NCBI RefSeq assembly: GCF_021365465.1
Contig: NZ_CP089932.1
Span: 2,170,001 to 2,234,000, forward strand
DNA from: Erwinia tracheiphila
GTDB taxonomy: Bacteria; Pseudomonadota; Gammaproteobacteria; Enterobacterales; Enterobacteriaceae
Reading direction: 5' to 3'
DNA length: 64,000 nucleotides
Below the pieces are notes generated by a model, which ran no database searches, was not told the origin of the DNA, and saw only the letters and a list, made by a program, of their open reading frames with translations. Positions 38,183 through 47,537 of this stretch are shown here, one piece after another (within the stretch, counting starts at the first letter, position 1; each line of letters starts with the position of its first letter). A program made the position numbers and the translations under genes.

Positions 38183-38252
38183 GCAATGGCGTGAGTGGAC
38201 GGCAGAACTGAGGGATTATGACGCTGAACTCAACAACATAGTGGCGGTGAAC

Positions 38253-39434
38253 ATGTCAGAGACACGTTTCCACGGCGTACGCGTCCGGGAGAATACCGAC
38301 CTGGTGACGGCTATCAATGACATTGATTCCAGTGTCATTGGCGTTGTCGCCGTGGCGGATGATGCCGATGCGGAAACCTTTCCCCTGAATACCCCCGTGC
38401 TATTGACGCGGGTGAACAACGTGCTGGGTAAGGCGGGTAAAACCGGCTCCCTGTACAAAACGCTGAAAGCCATCGCTGACCAGACCAGCCCGAAGGTGAT
38501 CGTTGTGCGCGTGGCGGCAGCAACGGATGAGGAAGGCAGCAAAACACAGTCGCAGCTCATCATGGGCGGCACGGCAGAAGACGGCAGCTATACCGGCATG
38601 TACGCTTTTCTGACGGCGGAACAGAAGGTGGGGTATCGTCCGCGCATTCTGGCAGCGCCGGGGTATGACACGGAAGAGGTCACCTCCGCGCTGTGCGTGA
38701 TTGCCCAGAACCTGCGGGCGTTTGTCTATGCCGGGTGCCATGACTGCAAAACGATGAAAGAGGCCATCGCGTACCGGGCAAAATTTGCATACCGCGAACT
38801 GATGCTTATCTGGCCGGATTTTATCGCCTACAACCCGCTCACCGGCGTGAATGAAGCCTTCCCGGCACCGGCCTATGCGTGCGGCCTGCGGGCGCTGATT
38901 GATAACGATCGGGGCTGGCATAAATCGCTGTCTAACGTGGCAGTCAGCAACGTGCTGGGTATTTCACAGGACGTTTTCTGGTCGCTTCAGGCTGAAGACA
39001 GCGACGCGAACGAGCTGAACAACAAGGAGGTAACGACGCTTATCAAGCGTAACGGTTTCCGGTTCTGGGGCAACAGGACCACAGAAAGCAGTGATTACCT
39101 CTTTGAGGTTTATACCCGCACCGCACAGATTCTGGCTGACAGCATTGCAGAAGCGCAGTTTGAAGCCGTTGATGAGCCGCTGACCCCGGCCAATGTCAGG
39201 GACGTGGTTAGCGGCATCAGTGGAAAACTCAGCTCGCTGGTGACGCAGGGACGGCTAATCGGCGCTGAATGCTGGTTTGATATCCTGGATAACCCGACAA
39301 CCGGGCTTCGCCAGGGTCAGGTGCGCATTCGCTATAAATATACGCCAGTTCCGCCGATGGAGGATCTGACGATGTACCAAACCTTCACCGATGAATACTT
39401 TGAATCGGCGTTCTCTTCGCTGGGAGGTGCATAA
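38253..39434 (+). CDS. FI: Tail sheath protein FI
   Basis: A 393-aa contractile sheath subunit (396 aa in P2): MSETRFHGVRV, then DADAETFPLNTPVLLT, ELMLIWPDFIAYN, NDRGWHKSLSNVAVSNVLGIS, NGFRFWGNRTTESSDYLFE and YKYTPVPPMEDLTMYQ. The ATG at 38253 is preferred over the in-frame GTG at 38241 because P2 FI begins MSDYHHG. It is the first gene of the cassette FI-FII-E-T-U, which is inverted relative to the rest of the late genes. Confidence 0.95.
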   Translation: MSETRFHGVRVRENTDLVTAINDIDSSVIGVVAVADDADAETFPLNTPVLLTRVNNVLGKAGKTGSLYKTLKAIADQTSPKVIVVRVAAATDEEGSKTQSQLIMGGTAEDGSYTGMYAFLTAEQKVGYRPRILAAPGYDTEEVTSALCVIAQNLRAFVYAGCHDCKTMKEAIAYRAKFAYRELMLIWPDFIAYNPLTGVNEAFPAPAYACGLRALIDNDRGWHKSLSNVAVSNVLGISQDVFWSLQAEDSDANELNNKEVTTLIKRNGFRFWGNRTTESSDYLFEVYTRTAQILADSIAEAQFEAVDEPLTPANVRDVVSGISGKLSSLVTQGRLIGAECWFDILDNPTTGLRQGQVRIRYKYTPVPPMEDLTMYQTFTDEYFESAFSSLGGA

Positions 39435-39950
39435 ATGGCGGTTCCTCACAAACTGCGCCTGTTCACCTGCTTTGTGAACGGCAGCAACTGCATTGGCAAA
39501 GTCTCTTCCGTGACGCTGCCAAAACTGACCCGTAAGACTGAAGACTTTCAGGGCGGCGGGATGATTGGATCTGCTGCGGTAGATCTCGGTCTGGACAGTG
39601 GCGCACTGGACACCACGATGGTGGTTGGCGGTCTGGTTCAGTCGCTGCTGCTGAACTACTGCGGGGATATCGATGAAACCCGTTTCCGCTTCGCTGGTGA
39701 GTATTACACCGATGGCGAAAGCCTGCTGGTTGAGGTTGAACTACGCGGCCGCATCACCGAAATGGACGGCGGCGAAAGTAAGCAGGGAGAAGACACCTCC
39801 GTCAGTTACACCATGAAGAACACCTATTACAAGCTTACTATCGACGACAAGCCGGTGTTTGAGTTTGATCTGCTGAACTTCATCTACAAGAAAGATGGCA
39901 AGAATATCTACCCTGACCGCATCACGTCTGCGCTGGGAATGGGTAACTGA
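39435..39950 (+). CDS. FII: Tail tube protein FII
   Basis: A 171-aa tube subunit (172 aa in P2): MAVPHKLRLFTCFVNGSNCIGKVSSVTLPKLTRKTEDFQGGGMIG and a typical centre with RGRITEMDGGESKQGEDTSVSYTMKNTYYKLTID. It starts directly at the FI stop, fitting translational coupling. It builds the rigid inner tube inside the FI sheath. Confidence 0.96.
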   Translation: MAVPHKLRLFTCFVNGSNCIGKVSSVTLPKLTRKTEDFQGGGMIGSAAVDLGLDSGALDTTMVVGGLVQSLLLNYCGDIDETRFRFAGEYYTDGESLLVEVELRGRITEMDGGESKQGEDTSVSYTMKNTYYKLTIDDKPVFEFDLLNFIYKKDGKNIYPDRITSALGMGN

Positions 39951-39998
39951 TTAACCTGATAAGTGGCGGTACACCCGTGCCGCCCGGAGCATTCAACA

Positions 39999-40316
39999 AT
40001 GAGCAAAAAAAACGATAACGCCATTACGCTGGCAAAACCCGTTATTCGCGGCGATGAGAAAATTACTCAGGTAACGATCACAGATGAGATCAAACAGGCT
40101 GGTTCACTGCGTGGACTAAAGCTGGTCAACGTGATGAATATGGATGTGGATTCGGTGGCGGTACTGCTGACCCGCGTCACGTCACCGCGCCTCAAACAGA
40201 CTGAGATTAACGAAATGGATACCCGCGATTTCGTCAGCCTGTCAGAAGCGCTCGTCCCTTTTTTGACACCTGCGGGGTCTGGAGCATCGAACGAGGCGGA
40301 GACGGAGAATCAGTAA
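39999..40316 (+). CDS. E: Tail assembly protein E
   Basis: A 105-aa protein: MSKKNDNAITLAKPVIRGDEKITQVTITDEIKQAGSLRGLKL. It is the P2 gpE homologue, a tail assembly chaperone made before the tape measure. The ATG at 39999 begins homology. The gene includes a slippery heptamer, and a minor product continues into E'. Confidence 0.93.
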   Translation: MSKKNDNAITLAKPVIRGDEKITQVTITDEIKQAGSLRGLKLVNVMNMDVDSVAVLLTRVTSPRLKQTEINEMDTRDFVSLSEALVPFLTPAGSGASNEAETENQ

Positions 40317-40477
40317 CACTCCTGCGGTTCGACCTGATCGACGATCTGGTTGCTGATATCGCCGTTGTTTTCAACTGGCCGCCCTCTGAAGTCTTCGCGA
40401 TGGAGCTGGGCGAAGTCATAGCCTGGCGTGAGCGGGCGGCTGTCCGAAGTGGAGCCAGTGACAGTGAAAAGCCTTAA
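39999..40477 (+). CDS. E': E+E' extended product by programmed -1 frameshift
   Basis: The slippery sequence T-TTT-TTG lies at 40259-40265, in phase with E. A -1 slip continues as DTCGVWSIERGGDGESVTLLRFDLIDDLVADIAVVFNWPPSEVFAMELGEV and stops at 40477, giving about 159 aa in total. The same device (TTTTTTG) makes E+E' in P2, and a fixed E:E+E' ratio is needed for tail assembly. The E' part has the conserved NWPPSE..AMELGEV stretch. Confidence 0.85.
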
Positions 40478-43436
40478 TATCCGCGTCGCGTTCAGCGCGA
40501 TCGATAAACTTACCCGCCCGGTCAATGCCGCCCGCCAGAGTGCGGGCGGTTTGTCTGAATCCCTCAAAAAAACGCAGTCCGGCATTAAAGACCTGGACAG
40601 TCAGTCCCGCACGTTCAATCGCCTGCGCGACAGCGTACAGAAAACGTCACGAAAAATTGATGAAACCAGCCGCGCATTTAACGGGTTGAATCAGGCGCAG
40701 CGGGATGGTGCACAGCTTACAGACAAGCAAAAAGCCCATATGGCAGCACTGGCCGCAAAGCTGGAGCGGCTTAACGCCACACGTACTCAGGAAATGGTAA
40801 AACTGCGCGCCGCCTCGCAGGCGCTGAAGGGCCACGGCGTTTCGCTGGTCGGCAGCGACAGGACTATTCAGAGCGCCATTCGCCGCACCGAACAGTATAA
40901 CCAGACGCTGGAGCGCCAGCGCCGCCAGCTGGCAGCGGTTACGCAGGCACGCGCACGTTATGACCGGTTGCAGCAAACGGCGGGTAAGCTGCGCGCAGGC
41001 GGCACGATGGCCGTTGCGGGTGCTTCCGCTGCCGGTTACGCAGGCGGGCGTTTTCTGGCTCCGGCGCTGAGTTTCAACAAGGAAATGTCGCGTGTTCAGG
41101 CGCTGACCCGGATCGATAAAAACTCGTCTGATTTCTCGGCACTGCGCGAGCAGGCCAAAAAACTGGGTGCTGAAACCGCGTTTACCACTACGGACGCCGC
41201 GCGCGGACAGTCCTTTCTTGCAATGGCAGGGTTTACGCCAGCATCCGTTCGTGCAGCTTTGCCTGGTGTGCTTGATATGGCGCTGGCGGGCGATCTGGAT
41301 CTGGGCGAAACGGCGGATATCGGTACCAATATCCTCTCACAGTTTGGGCTTGCCGCCTCAGAAATGGATCGCGTCAGCGACGTGCTGACGGGGGCATTCA
41401 CCCGCACCAATACCAACCTGCGTGAGCTTGGCGAAACCATGAAGTACACCGGGCCGGTGGCAAAGGCGATGGGGTTCAGCCTGGAGGAAACCGCCACGCT
41501 GACCGGCGCACTGGCACGTATGGGGATCAAAGGTGGCGATGCAGGTACGGCGCTGAGGCGCAGCCTGTCACGGCTGGCGGTGCAAACCCCGGCAGGCAAA
41601 AAGGCGATGCATGAGCTGGGCGTTGAGTCAGTGAATGCAATGGGTGAAATGAAGAAGCCTTTTGAACTGCTGCTGGAGCTACAGCAGAAAATGGCGAAAT
41701 ATACCGGGCCTGCAAAAATCAGTTTCCTCAAGGATATTGCGGGTGAACAGGGCTTTGTTGGTCTTCAGGCTATCATTGAGGGCGCGGGTGACGGCTATCT
41801 TAGTGACCTGTATGAAGGGATATCAGGAGCGCATAAAAATAAAGAGAGTCAGAAAGTTGCGCGGACCATGACTGACAATCTGCCGGGCGATCTGATGCAG
41901 CTGACCAGCGCCTGGGAGGGTTTTCGTATTGCGGTCAGTGATACGCTTGACGGGCCGCTGCGTCAGCTGGCGAAATCATTCACTTCCGCCATAACGACCA
42001 TGAAGGGCTGGGTTGATAAAAATCCTGAACTGACCAAATCACTGGTGCTCGTTGGTGGCAGCGTTCTGGCCCTGACCGTCGCCATTGGCGGCACATCGCT
42101 GGCGACTGGCCTGCTGCTGGGGCCGCTGGCGAAACTTCAGCTGGGCTTTACCCTGCTGACGGGCGGCAGAGGCATAACCGGAACGATTGCCGCCTTCCGG
42201 ACACTCGGAACCACCTCCGGCCCGGCAATGGCAAGCGTGCGCGGATGGGGGCCAGTTCTCGGCTCGTTAGCAGGGAAAATGCGGGGAGTTTCAGCCATCA
42301 TGCCCGCTATGCGCGTTGCGCTGATGGGGGCTGTCCTCGCGCCCGGTGCTGCGCTGGGATCGCTGGCTAAGCGGGCTGGGATGCTGGCCCTGCGCCTGAC
42401 GGGTTTACCGGCCATATGGAGCATGGTCACTGCTGCGGTGTCTGTGCTGGGTACTGCGCTGTCACTGCTGTTGAGTCCGATTGGCCTGATAGTGGCGGCG
42501 TTTGTTGCTGCCGGGGTTCTCATCTGGCGTTATTGGGAGCCTCTTAAAGCATTTTTTGCAGGTGTATTTACCGGCATCATGGAAAGACTGGCCCCGCTAC
42601 GTGAGGCCTTCGCGCAGTTCAGTCCTATCTTTGATGCGATAAGCGGCGCTGTTAGCCAGGTCTTTAACTGGTTCAAATCTCTACTTTCCCCAATGGAATC
42701 CAGCAAAGAAACGCTGGATAAATGCGCCAGCGCCGGTGAGGTGTTCGGCAATGTCCTGGGTGGTGCGCTCCAGCTTGTCCTGGCTCCCGCAAAAATGCTG
42801 CTGGATACATTAGCCTGGATCCTTGAAAAGCTCGGCGTTCTGCCTGATGAGGCTGAGAAGGCAAGGAAGAAGATCGAAGATGCACAACGCATGGCGGTGC
42901 TTCAGGACAAAGTAGCCCTTCTTCAGGGAGATATCGCTAAGGTTGCGCCGAAAAAAGTTGAGGTGAATAACGTTCCGTCCGGAGCACAACAAACCACATC
43001 CCCCCTGACCGACGATAACGGCACTCTGCGTCGGTTACAGAATATCGACAGCAATACCAAAGTGACAGCCGATAACACGAAGAAAATCGGCCCCGGCGAT
43101 ATCGTGTTTAAAAACCTGCCGCGTGCGCTGGCCGTCCGTGGGGGGTGGCAGGAATCGCAACTGGCCAGCACGGTCAGAAATAGCAGGTTAAGCGCACGGC
43201 CTGCCGTGGCGGTGGCATCGCTGCCTGTCAAACAGGCGCCGCTTCCGCCCGTCAGCCGCAGCGCCAGCAGTACACCGGTTAACACGGGCGGTTTTACGGG
43301 GGAAATCCACGTACACCTTCACGGCGTTGAACGACAGGACGCCCGCGAAATTGGCCGGATTGCCGCCGATGCGGTCAACGCGGAGCTGGCCCGGCGTGAA
43401 CGACTCAGCCGCGGAAGCTTCAGAGACAGGGATTAA
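40428..43436 (+). CDS. T: Tail tape measure protein T
   Basis: About 1,000 aa. A long helical N-terminal part (about 20-200) with coiled-coil character is followed by a TP901-type tape-measure core (RAMGFSLEETATLTGALARMGIKGGDAGTALRR, about 345-385). Several hydrophobic segments (about 540-700) and a C-terminal charged part come next. Its length sets the tail length. The start is uncertain: GTG codons at 40458 and 40464 fit the P2-like MKSLNIRV start better than 40428. It overlaps E'. Confidence 0.92.
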   Translation: MSGRLSEVEPVTVKSLNIRVAFSAIDKLTRPVNAARQSAGGLSESLKKTQSGIKDLDSQSRTFNRLRDSVQKTSRKIDETSRAFNGLNQAQRDGAQLTDKQKAHMAALAAKLERLNATRTQEMVKLRAASQALKGHGVSLVGSDRTIQSAIRRTEQYNQTLERQRRQLAAVTQARARYDRLQQTAGKLRAGGTMAVAGASAAGYAGGRFLAPALSFNKEMSRVQALTRIDKNSSDFSALREQAKKLGAETAFTTTDAARGQSFLAMAGFTPASVRAALPGVLDMALAGDLDLGETADIGTNILSQFGLAASEMDRVSDVLTGAFTRTNTNLRELGETMKYTGPVAKAMGFSLEETATLTGALARMGIKGGDAGTALRRSLSRLAVQTPAGKKAMHELGVESVNAMGEMKKPFELLLELQQKMAKYTGPAKISFLKDIAGEQGFVGLQAIIEGAGDGYLSDLYEGISGAHKNKESQKVARTMTDNLPGDLMQLTSAWEGFRIAVSDTLDGPLRQLAKSFTSAITTMKGWVDKNPELTKSLVLVGGSVLALTVAIGGTSLATGLLLGPLAKLQLGFTLLTGGRGITGTIAAFRTLGTTSGPAMASVRGWGPVLGSLAGKMRGVSAIMPAMRVALMGAVLAPGAALGSLAKRAGMLALRLTGLPAIWSMVTAAVSVLGTALSLLLSPIGLIVAAFVAAGVLIWRYWEPLKAFFAGVFTGIMERLAPLREAFAQFSPIFDAISGAVSQVFNWFKSLLSPMESSKETLDKCASAGEVFGNVLGGALQLVLAPAKMLLDTLAWILEKLGVLPDEAEKARKKIEDAQRMAVLQDKVALLQGDIAKVAPKKVEVNNVPSGAQQTTSPLTDDNGTLRRLQNIDSNTKVTADNTKKIGPGDIVFKNLPRALAVRGGWQESQLASTVRNSRLSARPAVAVASLPVKQAPLPPVSRSASSTPVNTGGFTGEIHVHLHGVERQDAREIGRIAADAVNAELARRERLSRGSFRDRD

Positions 43437-43448
43437 GGAGGTAACATT

Positions 43449-43937
43449 ATGATGATGATATTTGGGATGTTTGTTTTTGAACTGAAAACGCTGCCGTATC
43501 AGCAGTTGCGGCACTCACTGAACTGGCGGCATGTGAAAAATGACCGCATTAACCGGTCGGCAAAATGGCAGTACATCGGCGTCGGGGAGACGCAGATCAA
43601 CCTTGACGGGGTGCTTTACCCTGAAATTACGGGTGGTGACGTGTCGCTCTCCGTGCTGGCAACGCAGGCATACACCGGGCGTCCCTGGCCACTCATCAGC
43701 GGTGCGGGGCAGATTTACGGGATGTATGTACTGACCGGGCTACAGGCCACGCATACGGAGTTTGACCGCTACGGGAAAGCGAAAAAAATAACATTCTCGA
43801 TCAGCTTTCAGCGCTGCGATGAAGACTTACGCGAACGACTGCAAGCCTCGTCCGTTGGCGATCTGCTTTTGGGCCTGAAGGATAAGGCAACAACCGTTTA
43901 TAACTCTGCCAGTAGTACGCTGTCTGGCCTGTTCTGA
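43449..43937 (+). CDS. U: Tail completion protein U
   Basis: A 162-aa protein: MMMIFGMFVFELKTLPYQQLRHSLNWRH, then YIGVGETQINLDGVLYPEITGG and RPWPLISGAGQIYGMYVL, typical of P2 gpU. It starts 12 bp after T and has an AAGGAGG ribosome site. It is the last gene of the inverted cassette and is followed by a terminator. In P2, gene D would follow; here D is 5.8 kb away and divergent. Confidence 0.94.
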   Translation: MMMIFGMFVFELKTLPYQQLRHSLNWRHVKNDRINRSAKWQYIGVGETQINLDGVLYPEITGGDVSLSVLATQAYTGRPWPLISGAGQIYGMYVLTGLQATHTEFDRYGKAKKITFSISFQRCDEDLRERLQASSVGDLLLGLKDKATTVYNSASSTLSGLF

Positions 43938-43955
43938 CGGCATCCACATAAAACT

Positions 43956-43977
43956 AAAGCGGGCATTTGCCCGCTTT
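43956..43977. terminator. Terminator at the end of the FI-U cassette
   Basis: AAAGCGGGC / GCCCGCTTT with an ATTT loop, 18 bp after the U stop. It separates U (+) from convergent G (-). Confidence 0.85.
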
Positions 43978-44091
43978 GTCTTTCTTGATACTCCGCCATC
44001 ACTGACTGTACTGCAGCACCGTTAAAAATGACTGTACTCGATACACATGGCCAGCACGGTTGAAAATGGTGGTGCGTGCCGGAATGAGAAT

Positions 44092-44688
44092 CTACTCCGG
44101 CTTTTCCGGCCAGGTGATATCCGGCACCTTCGGCGCATCCACCGCCTGCACAGCTTTTATGTATTTCACCCAGGCGATCAGACTGGCTTTGTCTTCATCG
44201 CTGATAATGCCTAACTGTAGCTCCGTCTGCCAAAGGCCGATCGTTGCCTGACCCTCACTCAATAACGCTGTTTTCTGTTGCTCCGCCGCTTCCACGTCCG
44301 CCGCGTGCTGCGCTTCGGTATCCGTCACCCACTCGCTGCCGTTCCACGTATCGTATGGCGTAGATGGTGCCGGCGTAGTGGTTTTTTCCGGATAATCACC
44401 CGGCGCAGTAATGGAAACTTCGTCACCTGTTTCAGTGCTGTATACCGTTTCGCCACGATGATCGGCAACGTATTCCCACGCTTTCAAATCGGCGGTACGG
44501 CAAATAGCAAATTTTTTTTTGCTTTCACCCGGTGCGTCAGTACATGAGTTGGCAGGGATACCCACCCCCGGGGCAAGACACTCAACAGACGTTGAAAGAT
44601 ATTCACGGGTCCCGCCATCGTAGTTAAATACGGTAATATCTCCCGCCTCAATGGAAATCAGTTCGCTGTTCAGTTTTGCCGTTGCCAT
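44092..44688 (-). CDS. G: Tail fibre assembly chaperone G
   Basis: A 198-aa Tfa-type chaperone: MATAKLNSELISIEAGDITVFNYDGGTREYLSTSVECLAPGVGIPANSC. The C-terminal part has YDTWNGSEWVTDTEAQ and IAWVKYIKAVQAVDAPKVPDITWPEKP. These proteins help fold and trim the phage tail fibre. It directly follows H, sharing one base. Confidence 0.92.
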   Translation of the reverse strand: MATAKLNSELISIEAGDITVFNYDGGTREYLSTSVECLAPGVGIPANSCTDAPGESKKKFAICRTADLKAWEYVADHRGETVYSTETGDEVSITAPGDYPEKTTTPAPSTPYDTWNGSEWVTDTEAQHAADVEAAEQQKTALLSEGQATIGLWQTELQLGIISDEDKASLIAWVKYIKAVQAVDAPKVPDITWPEKPE

Positions 44689-45689
44689 TATGCGGCCCTC
44701 ACAATGTAGTTAAACGCAATGTTTCGCGGGCGGGTTTCATTTGCTGATCGAACAGACAGACGAGCGGAGGAAGTTTGCCCACCGTCAGCGAATGCGTCCC
44801 CGGCTGCCAGGCCATCAATGGCATCGGCTCCCGAACCTGTACGATTAGTCAGTACAAGAATGTTTTTTACCGTCAACCCGTTAGAGGCATAGCTCACACC
44901 CATTGCATCATTCTGTGCGGAAAGAACAGACCTGCCAGCATCCATGCCCCGACCATCGTCCGCGCCACGGATAAACTCACCTCGCAGATCGGGCAAACTG
45001 CCTGAGGGGTACGCCACCGCCAGTGCGGGATATTTGGCTTTATCAAACGCCGCACCGTTGCATTTAAGCCAGCCTGCGGGGGCTGTCGCTGTCGGCCACG
45101 GTAGCGGGAAGCCCACAGGGATATATTTATCAATATCTGACTCAAGCAAATATTGCGTATGGGGATCAACGGCAGCAATATGGGCTGCCAGTTGTTGATC
45201 AACATATGCCTTCACTTCAATGACAGCATCATCTGCATATTTACGGGTTGCCAGCACCACAGACGGATCGATTTTTAACGTTACCGCGTCTGTGCTGCTG
45301 ACGATCAGGATCATACGAATAACCTGAACACGTCCGCTGCCTTCCTGTAACTGCGGTTTGTAGGTTTCCGCACAGTTGGCTATGGCAATCAGATCGCCCG
45401 ATGAATCAAACAGGCCAATTTCGCGTATCCACCACCCTCCGGCGCTCTCCGGGATCACCTGTTCTGCAATAAGCTGGCTGATATTGTCCGGATCAACGCT
45501 CAGTGCATTAAGCGGACCGCGCCGTAGTTCATTTAGCAGCGCGGTTTGCGCCGGGTTCGGCGTCGGCAGCGCGCCATTGCCATCACCCACGGCCATTTGA
45601 GTGATCTCAACCTGCACCCCCAATGCCGTGGCGTTTGCCAGTTTTGCCGCCCCGATATTGGTTAACAGGGCAAAATATTTAGTCGCCAC
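44688..45689 (-). CDS. H: Tail fibre protein H (short form)
   Basis: A 333-aa protein. The N-terminal baseplate-attachment part (MATKYFALLTNIGAAKLANATALG...ITQMAVGDGNG) is of the P2 H / DUF3751 type. The C-terminal part is a phage tail-collar domain (LPWPTATAPAGWLKCNGAAFDKAKYPALA and LPDLRGEFIRGADDGRG). It is half the length of P2 H (669 aa): the collagen-like shaft repeats are missing, so the fibre should be short. GTG start at 45689, overlapping I by 11 bp. It decides host range. Confidence 0.9.
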   Translation of the reverse strand: MATKYFALLTNIGAAKLANATALGVQVEITQMAVGDGNGALPTPNPAQTALLNELRRGPLNALSVDPDNISQLIAEQVIPESAGGWWIREIGLFDSSGDLIAIANCAETYKPQLQEGSGRVQVIRMILIVSSTDAVTLKIDPSVVLATRKYADDAVIEVKAYVDQQLAAHIAAVDPHTQYLLESDIDKYIPVGFPLPWPTATAPAGWLKCNGAAFDKAKYPALAVAYPSGSLPDLRGEFIRGADDGRGMDAGRSVLSAQNDAMGVSYASNGLTVKNILVLTNRTGSGADAIDGLAAGDAFADGGQTSSARLSVRSANETRPRNIAFNYIVRAA

Positions 45690-46293
45690 TTGCGATCTCC
45701 ACGGTATCAATTAAATGGACTGCCGCGCCGGTATAACTGTGACCGCCCACGGCTGTAGCTTCAGGAAAGTACGGGTACACGGTCAGCGTATCGCCCAGGC
45801 AGCACCCGGCACCTGCATTAACCACCCCCGACGATTGCAGCGAAAGGGACAGCCCTTTCAGGTGCCGGCTGCAGGGTTTGGCATCATCAATCAGCCGCTC
45901 CAGTTCAGACCAGGTTTCTTCAGTAATTCCCTGCTCCTGCACGCCGATTTCAAGCCGGAAGGTGCCCGGCTCTTCGCCACTCTGCCACCACTCGATTACC
46001 CTCAGCAGATAGCCAAAAGGTTCCACAACCCGCCTCAGTGCCGTGATGGTGCCCTTCTGACGGTGAACCAGCCAGGCCATCTCGGTTACCTGACGTTTGG
46101 TCTGTTCGGGCCAGTTTTTATCCCAGCGGTCAACGGACAGCGCCCATGCAAGATACGGCAGCAGATCGACAGGACAATCTTTCGTATTCCACAGCTTGCG
46201 CAGATCGACGGGGATATCGGTGAGCCGTTCCGTGGCCTGAGTGGTGCAACGCATAAAGTCGCTGGATGAAGGCGGCAGTATCTGACTATTCAT
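45679..46293 (-). CDS. I: Baseplate protein I
   Basis: A 204-aa protein starting MNSQILPPSSSDFMRCTTQATERLTDIPVDLRKLWNTKDCP, with LPYLAWALSVDRWDKNWPE, typical of P2 gpI. The ATG at 46293 is set by homology; it overlaps the J stop by 8 bp. It is part of the wedge that links the baseplate to the tail fibre. Confidence 0.93.
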   Translation of the reverse strand: MNSQILPPSSSDFMRCTTQATERLTDIPVDLRKLWNTKDCPVDLLPYLAWALSVDRWDKNWPEQTKRQVTEMAWLVHRQKGTITALRRVVEPFGYLLRVIEWWQSGEEPGTFRLEIGVQEQGITEETWSELERLIDDAKPCSRHLKGLSLSLQSSGVVNAGAGCCLGDTLTVYPYFPEATAVGGHSYTGAAVHLIDTVEIASGD

Positions 46294-47182
46294 CGGTGCC
46301 ACCTTCCGTAATCGTGAATGACTCACAGCGCGCCGCCTGAGTATCGTCAATCACAATATCGCTGGCAGGCTCCAGCAGCTCCACGCGCTGCACGCCCTGA
46401 ACATGCAGTGCTGCGATGATGGCAGAGCGCGCAACGTTGCGGCCAATCCTGCCCTGCTGACTCAGCCAGGACTGAAGCACGGCCTGCGCGGCGGCATGGA
46501 TGGGTTCAGACTCCGGGCCGGGGTAGAAATACAGCAGCGCGTCTATCTTATAATTCACGATTTCCGCAGATTGTACGATCAGGCGATCACCGACAGGACG
46601 CCGGTCATCAGCAGAAAGCGCCTGATTTACCGTTGCCAGCAGCTCATCACTGGCCGTACCGTCACCTTCGGTGGACAGCACGGAAACTATCACCACGGCG
46701 GGTGACGGACTGGTTGCTTTCGCATCCGCCGCCTGGCCGCTGGCGCTGCGGGCAAAATATTCATATGCGCCAGTTGGCCCGGCCACGCTCAGTCCGTCAA
46801 ACGCCGCCTGCGCGCGCAATCGTAATGCGCTGTCATTTTCCGTTACCGCATCGGTGGTTGCCGTTGCCGGGGTGATAATCAGACGTTCGGTGCCAAGGTT
46901 GCCCGCGAGGTTATCGAGATCGGATGAAACCGCGTGGCTCAACATGCACGCCGCTGCGCCGTCATTAATCCGTTGCATGAGCACCATTACGCGGTAGGCG
47001 ATCACCTGCGCTATGATGTTCAGCGGTTCAGATTCCAGCTCCAGCGCGGCAGTAACAGATGCCTGCTGTGCCTGCGGAAATGCTGCAACCATCGCTGCTT
47101 TTACCTCGCTGAGAATGGCTTCAAAATCCATTGCCTCAATAATCTGCGGTTGCGGTAGCTGCGATAAATCAACCGTTGCCAT
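46286..47182 (-). CDS. J: Baseplate protein J
   Basis: A 298-aa baseplate wedge protein: MATVDLSQLPQPQIIEAMDFEAILSE, with GNLGTERLIITPATATTDAV and YEYFARSASGQAADAKATSPSPAVVIVSVLS. It belongs to the gpJ/Mu gp47 family. It overlaps W by 14 bp and I by 8 bp, so the V-G operon is tightly packed. Confidence 0.94.
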   Translation of the reverse strand: MATVDLSQLPQPQIIEAMDFEAILSEVKAAMVAAFPQAQQASVTAALELESEPLNIIAQVIAYRVMVLMQRINDGAAACMLSHAVSSDLDNLAGNLGTERLIITPATATTDAVTENDSALRLRAQAAFDGLSVAGPTGAYEYFARSASGQAADAKATSPSPAVVIVSVLSTEGDGTASDELLATVNQALSADDRRPVGDRLIVQSAEIVNYKIDALLYFYPGPESEPIHAAAQAVLQSWLSQQGRIGRNVARSAIIAALHVQGVQRVELLEPASDIVIDDTQAARCESFTITEGGTDE

Positions 47183-47537
47183 TGCTGCCACTCCTGAGCG
47201 TCAACACGCCGCCCGCCGCCTGCATGGTTTCGGTAATGATGCCGGTCAGTTCAGCGGTAACAGCGCCATCTTTTGAATAGTTAATACTGATACCGCTCAG
47301 GGCGATGCGCGGTTCCCACTGCGTCAGCGCAATCGCGGCGGCGCTCATACATTGCAGGCGTGTCACTTCATTCTGAGGGGCATCCAGCAAATCGGGGATC
47401 AGACTGCCGTAATCCCGGCGCATTACCCTGCTTGCCAGCGGCGTGGTCAGGATGTCGCGCACGGAATTCCACAGCTGATCGCTGTCGGTAAGCAGGCCGG
47501 TGCCATCCGGGTTCATGCCGGTATAACGAACAGTCAT
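47169..47537 (-). CDS. W: Baseplate protein W (gp25-like)
   Basis: A 122-aa lysozyme-fold (gp25) wedge protein: MTVRYTGMNPDGTGLLTDSDQLWNSVRDILTTPLASRVMRRDYGSLIPDLLDAP. It has no enzymatic role in phage tails; it joins sheath and baseplate. Overlaps V by 4 bp. Confidence 0.94.
   Translation of the reverse strand: MTVRYTGMNPDGTGLLTDSDQLWNSVRDILTTPLASRVMRRDYGSLIPDLLDAPQNEVTRLQCMSAAAIALTQWEPRIALSGISINYSKDGAVTAELTGIITETMQAAGGVLTLRSGSNGNG

Noticed and set aside
38103..38187. N-terminal extension of D (RIWPDGDNKNRFGIERAREIVARKGED)
   Set aside because: Helical-looking, but it runs across the presumed divergent promoter and is not part of gpD. It might be a leftover of another gene at the inversion point.
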